DNA of 64,000 nt from Bdellovibrio bacteriovorus str. Tiberius. Lineage in GTDB: Bacteria > Bdellovibrionota > Bdellovibrionia > Bdellovibrionales > Bdellovibrionaceae. The stretch covers positions 930,001 through 994,000 of the forward strand of contig NC_019567.1 in the NCBI RefSeq assembly GCF_000317895.1, given 5' to 3'. Every line of letters starts with the position of its first letter. The first letter of the stretch is position 1. Both the position numbers and the translations under genes were made by a program. Of this stretch, positions 43,356 to 51,865 are shown piece by piece. Under the pieces are notes generated by a model, which was given only the letters and a program-made list of their open reading frames with translations, ran no database searches and was not told the DNA's origin.

Positions 43356-44267
43356 CTAAAGCATGGACCAGATCAGGCCGTCGCGCAGGCCGACGTTGGG
43401 GATCAGGATCTTTTCAGCTTCGGCTTGGCGCATGATGGTTTGGACCAGCATGGCTGCCGGGACAATGACGTCGGCGCGGTCGGGGCGAAGGTGCAACTTT
43501 TCAATACGGTCTTTGACCTTCAGGGTGCGCAGGCGGTCGATGATTTCGGTAAGTTCAGCCAGAGTCAGGAAGGACTGTGGGGATTTTTTCAGCAGTTCGC
43601 CTTTGAGTTGGCCCAGGCATTCCAGATTGCCGCCGGTGCCGATGGCGAAATCCACCGGGTCGTGATCACAGTTCTTATAGATATGCTCACCCAGGGCGCC
43701 GATGAATTCTCCCATGATGATATTCAGGTGATTTTCATTCAGATTTCTTTTGGCCAGATTTTCCAGCACACGCACCGTGCCCATCGGGAACGACTTGGTT
43801 GCCAGCATCTTCGGCCCTTGTGAAAAGGTGACCTCGATGCTGCCTCCGCCGATATCAATCAGCATCGTTTTTTTGTTGTCCAGATCCAGCTCTTTGCGCA
43901 CGGCCAGGTGAATCAGGCGGCCTTCTTCAGTGCCATCAATGACCTCGATTTTGATGCCCGAGGTTTTATAAATCAGATCCACGAATTCTTTCTGATTTTT
44001 GGCTTCACGACTGGCCGAGGTGGCCACGGCCCGGCACTTTGTCACACCCAAATCTCGATTGGTCAGGGCATAGCGCTGAAAGGTGGCTTTGGCGATTTCC
44101 AATGAAGCCGGCGTGATCAGCCCTTGCGTGAAAACATCGTGCCCCAGTCGAACAGCGGCGCGATACTTTTTCACGATATGCAGGTGCGGAGCTTGCTCTT
44201 GAACGTCAGCAATCATCATGCGAATGGCATTGGACCCGATATCGATGGCGGATATACGACGTGACAC
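43356..44267 (-). CDS. ppx: exopolyphosphatase / GppA-type phosphatase
   Basis: A 303-residue Ppx/GppA phosphatase of the actin-like ATPase fold. SAIDIGSNAIRM (phosphate loop 1), ATSASREAKN, IDGTEEGRLIHLAV and MLIDIGGGSIEVTF (phosphate loop 2) are clear, as is AIGTGGNLECLG. It corresponds to the N-terminal two domains only and lacks the HD-type C-terminal domain of E. coli Ppx, as in many short homologues. It splits polyphosphate, or pppGpp, which cannot be told apart here. The start is GTG 44267 with AAGGGAG upstream. With ppk 6 kb away it closes the polyphosphate cycle. Confidence 0.9.
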   Translation of the reverse strand: MSRRISAIDIGSNAIRMMIADVQEQAPHLHIVKKYRAAVRLGHDVFTQGLITPASLEIAKATFQRYALTNRDLGVTKCRAVATSASREAKNQKEFVDLIYKTSGIKIEVIDGTEEGRLIHLAVRKELDLDNKKTMLIDIGGGSIEVTFSQGPKMLATKSFPMGTVRVLENLAKRNLNENHLNIIMGEFIGALGEHIYKNCDHDPVDFAIGTGGNLECLGQLKGELLKKSPQSFLTLAELTEIIDRLRTLKVKDRIEKLHLRPDRADVIVPAAMLVQTIMRQAEAEKILIPNVGLRDGLIWSML

Positions 44268-44311
44268 GTAAAGCTCCCTTTCCTTTGGCAACAGTATATA
44301 AAGATGGCAGC

Positions 44312-45376
44312 ATGAGAGACATGAAAAAAATCGTTCTTGGCTCTTTATTTTCACTTTTTGCGTCCACGCAGGTTTTGGCTCTTTCTGAGATCGAACTGAC
44401 CGGCGAGTTGGACGCTACAGCCTCTGTCTGGAATCTGCCAACGGGCGAGCGCGGGAATTCGGCCTTTCAGGTTCCGTCCCTGTTTTTGGGTGTTCATATC
44501 CCCTTGAAAGAGGACAATCTTTTGGTCGTGACGATGGAAGGTTCTGAACAAAAGGACATCAGTCCGAACCGTTTTGATGTCGGTGTTCGCGAGGCCTACT
44601 TGGATCTGGTCAGTATCTTTGAAGGTATGCATGCTTTGCGCGCCGGCTTGATCCCGCAAACCTGGCAAGAGGCTCAATACGAGAACTATCAGTACCGCTT
44701 CCTGGGTCAGACTGCCTGGTCCATGACGGAAAAGTGGAAGTACCTTTCTTATTCCGATCTGGGAGTGTCCTTCATGTCCCAGCTGCCACATGATTATGGC
44801 GAGTGGGCTTTGAACCTGACCAACGGCGAAGGGGCCCAGGAAAAAGAGGAAGGCCCGCACAAGGAAGCCACCGTTTTTGTCCGTTTCTTTAAGTGGTCCC
44901 CTTGGTCCTTGAGCTTGAGCTATGTCCGTGGAAGTTACGATCTTTATGGCGCCGACGTGGGCCTGAAAGAGCGGATCCAGGGGCTGTTGGCCTATGAAAA
45001 AGAGGACGAGTGGATGGTGGCTTTGGAATACCTTGGTACCAAGGATCCGGCCGATGCCCTTCGCGATTATGGCATGGCGGAAGGGGTGGACGTGACGGCG
45101 CTCAGCGGTCAGTCCGTTCGGGGCGAGGGTGCCAGTCTTTACGCCGTGGTGCATACAGGGCCCAAGGCAGAGATTTTGGTGCGTTATGATTATCTGAACC
45201 CTGTCGTTGGTGAGGACGGCAAGGATTTGCAGACCGCGATTCTTGCTTTGGGCTATCAAGTGACGGATGATATTAAGGCGGCCTTGGCGGTTGATCACAC
45301 CAAATACGGTGAAGAATTCGCCCCCGGGGTTCGCGAGCGTTCCAAGCTGGAATTGGCCGCTCAAGTCCTGTTCTAG
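44312..45376 (+). CDS. predicted outer-membrane porin-like protein
   Basis: A 354-residue protein with a signal peptide ending VLA near residue 24 and then regular amphipathic strands (LYAVVHTGPKAEILVRYDYL, AILALGYQVTDDIKAALAVDHT) up to a C-terminal strand ending in Phe (LELAAQVLF), the BamA-recognised end. It resembles porins, perhaps the phosphate-selective OprO/OprP class, but that reading leans on its position between ppx and phoU. It is divergent from ppx with 44 bases between starts. ATG 44321 is an alternative start. Confidence 0.65.
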   Translation: MRDMKKIVLGSLFSLFASTQVLALSEIELTGELDATASVWNLPTGERGNSAFQVPSLFLGVHIPLKEDNLLVVTMEGSEQKDISPNRFDVGVREAYLDLVSIFEGMHALRAGLIPQTWQEAQYENYQYRFLGQTAWSMTEKWKYLSYSDLGVSFMSQLPHDYGEWALNLTNGEGAQEKEEGPHKEATVFVRFFKWSPWSLSLSYVRGSYDLYGADVGLKERIQGLLAYEKEDEWMVALEYLGTKDPADALRDYGMAEGVDVTALSGQSVRGEGASLYAVVHTGPKAEILVRYDYLNPVVGEDGKDLQTAILALGYQVTDDIKAALAVDHTKYGEEFAPGVRERSKLELAAQVLF

Positions 45377-45379
45377 AGT

Positions 45380-45397
45380 GTGTTAAGTTTCTGTTAG
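45380..45397 (+). promoter_or_regulatory. candidate Pho box upstream of phoU
   Basis: GTGTTAA (45380-45386), a 4-base spacer, then CTGTTAG (45391-45397) repeat with an 11-bp period, which is the geometry of PhoB boxes (CTGTCAT-N4-CTGTCAT). TGTTAAG occurs once more at 45415-45421. It lies between the porin-like gene and phoU, about 80 bases before the phoU start. Confidence 0.5.
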
Positions 45398-45478
45398 AAT
45401 CACTAGAGATGCCGTGTTAAGCGGTGTCTTTATTTCTTAAATCATTATAAATCAAGCCAAGCGCTAAAGGTGGATACC

Positions 45479-46144
45479 ATGGAAAGAGCGATAGATATTC
45501 AACTGGAAGACCTGAAAAAAATGATTCTTCTGATGGGTGGCCATGTTGAAAAATCTCTGGCTCAGGTAACCGCGGCTTTGTTGTCCCGTGATGTGGATAT
45601 GTTCAACGGTGTTCATGACATCGAAAAACTGATCAATGAAGACCACATCCGCGTGGACAACGCCTGCATGCACGTACTGGCAAAGCAGGGCCCGGTGGCC
45701 AAAGACCTGCGTTTGATCATTTCCGTTCTTAAGATCAACAACGATCTGGAGCGTATGGGTGATCAGACCGTGAATATCTCCTACTCCGGAAAGGACTATC
45801 TGGGGCGCAAACCCATCCAGCAGCAGCTGAACGACATTCAGAAAATGTCTGAAATCGCCGGCCGCATGGTGAAGGGCTCTTTGGACAGCTTCGTCCGTGG
45901 TGACGTTGAACAGGCCAAAAAGATCCTGTTGATGGATGACGAAATCGACGCTCTGAAAGGCAAGGTTTTTCAGGACGCGATGGCGCACATGAAAGCCCAC
46001 TCGGATGACGTTGAAGCGGGCATGGATTTGATTTTAATTGCGAGAAACTTGGAGCGCCTGGGTGACCATGCGACCAACATCGCAGAGGACGTGATCTTTG
46101 CTGTAACCGGCAAGGATGTTCGACACGGAGGAAAGTTTGGCTGA
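45479..46144 (+). CDS. phoU: phosphate signalling protein PhoU
   Basis: A 221-residue all-helical PhoU: two three-helix repeats with the metal-binding motifs around LERMGDQTVNIS (about residue 80) and LERLGDHATNIAED near 200. It damps PhoR when phosphate is ample and affects persistence. The start at ATG 45479 has AAGGTGG five bases upstream; GTG 45470 is less likely. Its stop overlaps the response regulator start. No pstSCAB genes are next to it, unlike the enterobacterial order. Confidence 0.94.
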   Translation: MERAIDIQLEDLKKMILLMGGHVEKSLAQVTAALLSRDVDMFNGVHDIEKLINEDHIRVDNACMHVLAKQGPVAKDLRLIISVLKINNDLERMGDQTVNISYSGKDYLGRKPIQQQLNDIQKMSEIAGRMVKGSLDSFVRGDVEQAKKILLMDDEIDALKGKVFQDAMAHMKAHSDDVEAGMDLILIARNLERLGDHATNIAEDVIFAVTGKDVRHGGKFG

Positions 46145-46844
46145 TAATTCAGTTCATGTGCTAGTGGTGGAAGATGAGCAGGAAATCCGGGAGCTGATGG
46201 CTCTGCACCTGCTTCGTCAAGGGTACCGAGTGACCGAATGTGCTTCCGCCGAAGAAGCCCTGAACGAATTGAATCGCCAGAACTATACTTTGTTCGTCCT
46301 TGATTGGATGCTGCCGGGTTTAAGCGGCGTCGATATCGTCGATAAAATCAAAGCCAAAAACACCGGTGCCTCGGTTCTGATGGTCACCGCGAAAACCGAA
46401 CCTCAGGACATCGTTGCCGGCCTTGAAAAAGGGGCCGACGACTACATGACCAAACCGTTCAATCCTTCCGTTTTCATTGCCCGCATCAAGGCGCTTTTGC
46501 GCAGGTCTCAGGTGCAGACGGCGGCTCCGGCGGCAGCTGACGACGGTGAAGTTTCCCTGATGGGTTTGAAAATCAATTTCAAGTCTTACGAGATTTCCTA
46601 TAACGGCGAACCTCTGCATTTGACTCCATCCGAGTTCAAGCTGCTGGGGGCCCTGGTGCAGAACCATGGCTGCGTTTTGACCCGCGAACAACTGATTGAA
46701 AACATTCAGGGCGAGGGTATTAACGTGGTTGGCCGCACTATCGACACCCACGTCTTCGGATTACGCAAGAAGTTAGGGGAGTGGGGAGACCGTATTGAGA
46801 CTATCCGTGGCGTTGGATATCGGGTTAAAGTAGACATCGCATGA
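46137..46844 (+). CDS. phoB: PhoB-type response regulator
   Basis: A 235-residue OmpR/PhoB-class regulator. Receiver domain 1-120: acidic pair VVEDEQE, phospho-acceptor Asp56 in FVLDWMLPGLSG, Thr in MVTAKT and Lys in MTKPFNP. DNA-binding winged helix at about 135-235 (LTPSEFKLLGALVQNHG, VGRTIDTHVFGLRKKLG, IETIRGVGYRV). I choose TTG 46137, with GGAGG at 46127-46131 at ideal spacing, overlapping phoU by eight bases; the frame opens at ATG 46116, inside phoU. The name phoB rests on phoU and phoR being next to it. Confidence 0.88.
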   Translation: MADNSVHVLVVEDEQEIRELMALHLLRQGYRVTECASAEEALNELNRQNYTLFVLDWMLPGLSGVDIVDKIKAKNTGASVLMVTAKTEPQDIVAGLEKGADDYMTKPFNPSVFIARIKALLRRSQVQTAAPAAADDGEVSLMGLKINFKSYEISYNGEPLHLTPSEFKLLGALVQNHGCVLTREQLIENIQGEGINVVGRTIDTHVFGLRKKLGEWGDRIETIRGVGYRVKVDIA

Positions 46845-48274
46845 AGCGATTTATCCGATTCCCATGGCGAGTTTACTGGCGCTACTTCTCTTGGCAGGTA
46901 GTGGCCTTCAATGGTCTTTATCTGGCCATTATTTCTATGATCGATGTTCGCCACGGGGTTCGTCCGTTTGTCTATAACGAAGCCCTGCTGAATTTCTTTG
47001 TTTTCAGTATTCTGGTTTCGGCCATCACTTCCTATCGTTTTGCGAAACCCATTCACCGTGTGATTCTGAAAGCTTTGCGCATTTCCAGCAAACGCACCTT
47101 CGGCAGTCTGGTGAAAGAACAAGAGGACGATCTGGCGGATGATGAAACCGCTGATATTTCTGAACTGGAACTGGCGTTGGATCGCATTCATCGCAAGATG
47201 AAAAACCGCAAGGCCCGCTATCTGCAGTCGCAGGAAGAATCCCAAGCTTTCATGAGCGCCGTGGCCGAGGGCCTGGTGTCGGTCAGCCTTGATGAAAAGA
47301 TTCTTTATTTTAACTCTCAATTTGCTGCGCAATTCCTGTCTTCAGACCTGCTGAATGGTCAGATTCTGCGGTTGAAGGACGCGATTCGTTCTTCCGATGT
47401 TTTGGAAGGCTTTGGCAAAACCATAAAGATTGGCAAGGTTCAGCGTTTTACCGTGAAGCTTCCGACCTTGATCGACAATCAACCTCGTTTCTTTGCAGTG
47501 TCGGTGAATCCGATCCGCAATGAAAAGACGCAAGAGATTTACGGCGTTGTGGGGATCTTCCATGACATCACCGAGATGAAACGTGCCGAACAGATCCGTA
47601 TGGAATTTGTTGGCAACGCGTCTCACGAGCTGCGCACACCACTGACATCCATCAAGGGCTATGTTGACACCCTGAAAGAGGACGTGAAAACCGGTCAGAT
47701 CCAGCAAGCTGGCAAGTTCCTGGACATCGTGTCTCGTAATATTGACCGTCTGATGGATCTGGTGAATGACATGCTTAGCATCAACACTCTGGAGGCTTCA
47801 AACTCCGAGCTGAAGCTTGAGATGATTCATCCCCTGGCCATTTCCGAGCATGTGGTTTCTGAGCTGGCCGTGATGGCGGCGGAAAAAAACATCACTATCC
47901 GTGTGAATGGCGATGTGCCACCGTTTTTGGCAGACGCCCGTAAAGTGGAGCAAGTTCTGCGCAATCTGGTGTCCAATGCCGTGAAATACATCCCGGCGGG
48001 TAAAACCATCCAGATCCGTTGGGAACGCGACATCAAAGAATACATTATTCTGCGTGTGATCGACGACGGGCAGGGTATTCCTGAGCAACACTTGGATCGT
48101 CTGTTTGAACGCTTCTATCGCATCGACAAGGGGCGCACCCGCGATGCCGGGGGCACGGGGCTGGGGCTGGCTATTGTGAAGCATATTATGCAAAGTCACG
48201 GTGGCACGGTCGCGGTGAAAAGTATTGTCGACCAGGGATCTGAATTTATTTGCTCTTTCCCGATCCGAAAGTAA
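46841..48274 (+). CDS. phoR: PhoR-type sensor histidine kinase
   Basis: A 477-residue membrane kinase: two N-terminal spans (about 15-35 and 45-68) with a very short periplasmic loop, as in PhoR, a linker, a PAS domain (about 130-250), HisKA with GNASHELRTPL and phospho-His262, and HATPase with LRNLVSNAVKY (N), DDGQGIP (G1) and GTGLGLAIV (G2). It overlaps phoB by ATGA. The short loop means it senses through other proteins, typically PhoU and the Pst transporter, not a periplasmic ligand. Confidence 0.9.
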   Translation: MKRFIRFPWRVYWRYFSWQVVAFNGLYLAIISMIDVRHGVRPFVYNEALLNFFVFSILVSAITSYRFAKPIHRVILKALRISSKRTFGSLVKEQEDDLADDETADISELELALDRIHRKMKNRKARYLQSQEESQAFMSAVAEGLVSVSLDEKILYFNSQFAAQFLSSDLLNGQILRLKDAIRSSDVLEGFGKTIKIGKVQRFTVKLPTLIDNQPRFFAVSVNPIRNEKTQEIYGVVGIFHDITEMKRAEQIRMEFVGNASHELRTPLTSIKGYVDTLKEDVKTGQIQQAGKFLDIVSRNIDRLMDLVNDMLSINTLEASNSELKLEMIHPLAISEHVVSELAVMAAEKNITIRVNGDVPPFLADARKVEQVLRNLVSNAVKYIPAGKTIQIRWERDIKEYIILRVIDDGQGIPEQHLDRLFERFYRIDKGRTRDAGGTGLGLAIVKHIMQSHGGTVAVKSIVDQGSEFICSFPIRK

Positions 48275-48284
48275 AATTCGGGGG

Positions 48285-49175
48285 ATGAACACCGATCATC
48301 CCTTTTATCGTCATTTTGAAAAAGTCTATGGCTCCCGCTGGGCAGGCCTCTTCGCCGCCCTGCAAACCCGCGAGCAGCAAGTTGCCCGGGTGAACGCATG
48401 GAGCCCCTCCGATAAAAGCACCAAATCCTGGTCTCAGTTCCCGGAAAAGCCCGAGCTTCCTGGTTGTCATTGGTTGACGCCGGCTCATGGTAGCCAGCCC
48501 GAGCGCAATTCTGATGAGCTGCTGGATATCTATATCATGGATCCAGCCAGCGTTATGGTGGCGAGGGCTTTGGATGTGCAGCCGGGTGATCGCCTTTTGG
48601 ATATGTGTGCCGCTCCGGGTGGGAAAAGCCTGGTGATGATCGAGTCTTTCGGGGACGAGGGCGAGATCTTCTGCAATGATCTTTCACCGGAACGTCGCGA
48701 ACGTTTGAAAAAGGTGATTCAGCAGTATGTGCCGCGCGAAGTGCGTAACCGCGTGTGGGTGACCGGTAAAGACGGCGTGCAGTTTGGTTTGAAAGAACCG
48801 GGCAGCTTTGACCGTGTTCTGCTGGATGCCCCTTGTTCTGGTGAACGCCATATTCTTGAAAATCAGGCAGCCCAGGATGAATGGAGCCCGCGTCGCACCG
48901 AGCATTTGGCGGCAAGGCAGTATTCATTGTTGGCGGCAGCCTTCCTGGCAGTGAAGGCCGGGGGGCGCATCGTTTATTCCACATGCTCTATCAGTCCGGC
49001 GGAAAATGACGACGTGGTTCGCAAACTTTTGAAAAAGAAGAAATCAGCGGTGAAATTACTGGAAGCACCATTGGGTGTGGGCGGGGAACGAACCGAAATG
49101 GGCGTGGCTTACATGCCGGATCAGTGCGGTTTTGGCCCTTTGTATTTTGCCGTGATCGAAAAGGTCGAAGAATAA
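48285..49175 (+). CDS. RNA m5C methyltransferase (RsmB/NSUN class)
   Basis: A 296-residue SAM enzyme that methylates cytosine C5 in RNA. DRLLDMCAAPGGKSL is the SAM motif I, FDRVLLDAPCSGERH motif IV with Cys for release, and STCSISPAENDDVV motif VI with the nucleophilic Cys. There is no N-terminal NusB-like domain and no PUA domain, so it is closer in size to NSUN4-like proteins than to RsmB or RsmF. Target RNA is unknown. The start at 48285 has a G-rich ribosome site and follows phoR by ten bases. Confidence 0.88.
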   Translation: MNTDHPFYRHFEKVYGSRWAGLFAALQTREQQVARVNAWSPSDKSTKSWSQFPEKPELPGCHWLTPAHGSQPERNSDELLDIYIMDPASVMVARALDVQPGDRLLDMCAAPGGKSLVMIESFGDEGEIFCNDLSPERRERLKKVIQQYVPREVRNRVWVTGKDGVQFGLKEPGSFDRVLLDAPCSGERHILENQAAQDEWSPRRTEHLAARQYSLLAAAFLAVKAGGRIVYSTCSISPAENDDVVRKLLKKKKSAVKLLEAPLGVGGERTEMGVAYMPDQCGFGPLYFAVIEKVEE

Positions 49176-49177
49176 AA

Positions 49178-49201
49178 AAAGCGAACTTTTCAGTTCGCTT
49201 T
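49178..49201. terminator. intrinsic terminator after the m5C methyltransferase gene
   Basis: AAAGCGAAC (49178-49186) and GTTCGCTTT (49193-49201) form a 9-bp stem with loop TTTTCA. The A-run on its left provides a U-tail for the convergent minus-strand gene at 49210. Confidence 0.75.
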
Positions 49202-49209
49202 GTGGATGA

Positions 49210-49479
49210 CTAGTTGTCGTCTTTTTGACGGAATTTATGCTTGCGGTATTCTTCCAAAGTCAAAAAGCCGTAGGTTTTCTTGCGATAGATTTCAATCGCC
49301 TCCGCTTCAATGTCTGTCAGCACGTCTTCCATGAATTCCAGTGGAATGGTGCCGGTTTTCATCAATTGCAGCGTGTACAGATGCACGACCTTGCGGATAA
49401 AGTCCGGCGTCTTTTCGCGCATGTTTTGGGTTTCTTGAAGCTGTGTTTCTACGATTTTTAGCAGCATATCTGTGTTCAT
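49210..49479 (-). CDS. small soluble helical protein, function unknown
   Basis: An 89-residue protein, highly charged and helical by composition (LLKIVETQLQETQNMREK, DIEAEAIEIYRKKT), with no signal peptide or membrane span. No family recognised. The start could be ATG 49479 or ATG 49467; the A/G-rich GAAGGG site is close to the first and far from the second. The region to the NFACT gene at 49562 is a divergent promoter space of 82 bases. Confidence 0.6.
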   Translation of the reverse strand: MNTDMLLKIVETQLQETQNMREKTPDFIRKVVHLYTLQLMKTGTIPLEFMEDVLTDIEAEAIEIYRKKTYGFLTLEEYRKHKFRQKDDN

Positions 49480-49561
49480 ACCCTTCAAATATCGGTTTTC
49501 CTTCTTCGAACCTGAGCATCACCCATAGAAATTTGGTCCAAAGGATGAGAGACTTGGACCA

Positions 49562-50824
49562 ATGAAGGCCCTGACTCAGCAAGAACTCCAGCATTTTGTC
49601 TCTTACTTTGCTCCAATTTTGGACGGCGCCCAGTTGCAGGACGTGCTTGCCAATGACCGAGGTCTGGCTTTGGGTTTTCACCTGCGCGGGACCATGTATT
49701 GGATGATACTGGACCTTGTGCCAAACACGCCGATGCTGCTGCTTTTCGAGGATCAGTGTCCGTTTAAAAAAGGCCCGAAAACCAAGCCGGTCAGTCTTTT
49801 CCTGAACTCCCACGGGCGCAATTTGTATGTCACTTCCATGACGGTGCAAGAGGCCTTCGGCCGCGTGGTCAGCCTGCAACTGAAGAATGCCTCGATGGAC
49901 TGCGAACTTGAAATTCGCCTGATCCCGAAACAGTGCAATCTGATCGTTAAAGCGCACGGCAAACAAGTGGCCTGGGATCGCCCGTTGGATTTGTCACAGG
50001 CACCGGTCGTGGAAAATCCGCCCGAGCCCCGTGATCTGACCGCCATCCACGAAGAATGGCTGGCAGAACAATCCGGTGGCAAAAAGCCAACGAATCTGGA
50101 TCCCGTTGCCCAATGGGAAAAGCAGAAACAAAAGGATCTGGAAAAAAAGCGCAAAGCTTTAAGTGAAATCCAAAAGCAGATCGAAAGTGATCGCGAGCTT
50201 TTGTGGTACGAAGCCGGTCAGTATTTGAAAACCCACGGGACACTGGATGTGCCCGAGGATCTGCAATCTTGTGTGGATCGCAAGCAGTCTTTAAGCTGGA
50301 ACATCGAGCACTGTTTTTCCAAGGCCAAACAAATGGTCGGGAAAAAAGAAGGTGCTCGCGAACGTTTGGATGAGCTTGTGATTGAAATCCAGAAGCTCGA
50401 GGCCACGCGCTATTCAGAAAAACAAAGCAAGCCCGCTTTGGTGGATCTGATGAAAAAAGCCGATGCCCGGGGACGCAAACTGCATCTGGATTCAGGTGCT
50501 TTGGCCTATTGCGGGAAGTCGGGTGCAGACAATCTGGCACTGCTTCGTCAGGCCAAAGCGTGGGATTACTGGCTGCATCTGAAGGACTATCCGGGGGCGC
50601 ATGCTATCATCCATCGCCAGCGCGATCAGGAAATTACCACAGCCGAAGTGCAGGAGGTTGCCGCCTGGGTGGCCCGCGAATCCCTGTCGTCTAAATCCCT
50701 GATGGTGGGGCAGAAAGTGGCGGTGGTGATCGTCGAATGCCGCTTCGTTCGTCCGATCAAGGGCGATAAATTGGGACGCGTCACCTATCACTCGGAAAAA
50801 TCGTTCCATCTGACCCTGAATTAA
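49562..50824 (+). CDS. NFACT-family protein (RqcH/Rqc2-like)
   Basis: A 420-residue NFACT protein: a degenerate NFACT-N (1-140), a coiled-coil pair with Lys/Glu-rich helices (about 180-310), and NFACT-R at 320-420 (GKSGADNLALLRQAKAWDYW, LHLKDYPGAHAIIH), the most conserved part. RqcH binds the large ribosomal subunit carrying peptidyl-tRNA and adds Ala tails; related FbpA proteins were named fibronectin-binding. The Asp-Arg pair of NFACT-N needed for tailing (D97-R98 in B. subtilis) appears here as Asp113-Cys114 (MDCELEIRL), so tailing may be lost. There is no strong Shine-Dalgarno. Confidence 0.8.
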   Translation: MKALTQQELQHFVSYFAPILDGAQLQDVLANDRGLALGFHLRGTMYWMILDLVPNTPMLLLFEDQCPFKKGPKTKPVSLFLNSHGRNLYVTSMTVQEAFGRVVSLQLKNASMDCELEIRLIPKQCNLIVKAHGKQVAWDRPLDLSQAPVVENPPEPRDLTAIHEEWLAEQSGGKKPTNLDPVAQWEKQKQKDLEKKRKALSEIQKQIESDRELLWYEAGQYLKTHGTLDVPEDLQSCVDRKQSLSWNIEHCFSKAKQMVGKKEGARERLDELVIEIQKLEATRYSEKQSKPALVDLMKKADARGRKLHLDSGALAYCGKSGADNLALLRQAKAWDYWLHLKDYPGAHAIIHRQRDQEITTAEVQEVAAWVARESLSSKSLMVGQKVAVVIVECRFVRPIKGDKLGRVTYHSEKSFHLTLN

Positions 50825-50920
50825 ACTCTTACGCCGCGACGCTTCGGAAAAAGTAAGCAGGTACCTTTTGGGGTGTTTTCGGTCTAACATTTTCCTCTAG
50901 ATTACAGAGGAGATTGCATC

Positions 50921-51865
50921 GTGATTGAAGTCAAAGATCTCACCAAAGATTATGGTCCCCGACGGGCCATCGACAAACTGAACTTCTCCATTTCCAAGGG
51001 TGATGTTGTGGGCTTTTTGGGTCCCAACGGAGCTGGTAAATCCACGACAATGAAAATCATCACAGGCTTCATGGCTCCAAGTCATGGCAATGCCTCTGTC
51101 GCGGGATTTGATGTTTTTGAAAATCCTTTGGAAGTCAAAAAACGCATCGGTTATCTGCCCGAGATTCCGCCGGTCTATGCTGACATGTTCGTGCGCGATT
51201 ATCTGCGCTATGTTGCGGCCCTGAAGCAAGTGCCTAAAGAAAAGATCGAAACGTGTGTCAACAACGCCATTGAAAAAACCAATCTGGGCGATGTGCAAAA
51301 ACGTCTGATCCATCATCTGTCCAAGGGCTTCAAGCAGCGCGTGGGCATTGCGCAGGCGATTGTGTCTGATCCGGAAGTTCTGATTCTGGATGAACCGACC
51401 GTGGGTCTGGATCCCAAACAAGTGGCCGAGATCCGTGAATTGATCAAAGCCCTGAAAGGCCAGCACACCATCATCCTTTCGACCCACATCCTGCCGGAAG
51501 TGGAAGCGACTTGCGAAAAAGTGATCATCATCAATAAAGGCAAGATCGTGGCGGAAGACAGCATTCAAAACCTGGCGGCCTTGGATAAAGGCCAGGTGCG
51601 CCTGCACGTGCGCCTGCGCAAGGACGTGGAAGACATGAAGAAGGTTCTTTCCTGCGTCGGTGCCGTAACCGGCGTTCAATTGGGTGCTTCCCGCAAGGAA
51701 TGGAACATTGATCTTAAGGGCGGCGAAGAGGCCGTTGAAAACGTATCGTCCCAACTGGTGACCGGCGGTTACGGTTTGCTGGAACTGAGCCCGGCCAAAC
51801 GTGATCTGGAAGATGTCTTCCTGAAACTCACATATGGTCAGCAGGATCGTGGAGGTGAAGCATGA
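50921..51865 (+). CDS. ABC transporter ATPase, Gld-like (GldA type)
   Basis: A 314-residue ATPase: [10 protein letters not shown] Walker A near 35-44, signature LSKGFKQRVGIAQAI, Walker [14 protein letters not shown], switch His in LSTHILPE, and a C-terminal domain of about 90 residues. GTG start with GAGGAGA at 50907-50913. It opens a six-gene run whose next three members match the GldF, GldG and DUF4340 classes. The Gld ABC proteins are needed for gliding in Bacteroidetes; the same set occurs in non-gliders, so a gliding role here is open. Confidence 0.88.
   Translation: MIEVKDLTKDYGPRRAIDKLNFSISKGDVVGFLGPNGAGKSTTMKIITGFMAPSHGNASVAGFDVFENPLEVKKRIGYLPEIPPVYADMFVRDYLRYVAALKQVPKEKIETCVNNAIEKTNLGDVQKRLIHHLSKGFKQRVGIAQAIVSDPEVLILDEPTVGLDPKQVAEIRELIKALKGQHTIILSTHILPEVEATCEKVIIINKGKIVAEDSIQNLAALDKGQVRLHVRLRKDVEDMKKVLSCVGAVTGVQLGASRKEWNIDLKGGEEAVENVSSQLVTGGYGLLELSPAKRDLEDVFLKLTYGQQDRGGEA

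Noticed and set aside
43170-43823. 217-codon plus-strand frame across the G-rich region and opposite ppx
   Set aside because: It runs through the quadruplex tract and opposes a clear ppx gene; no start signal.
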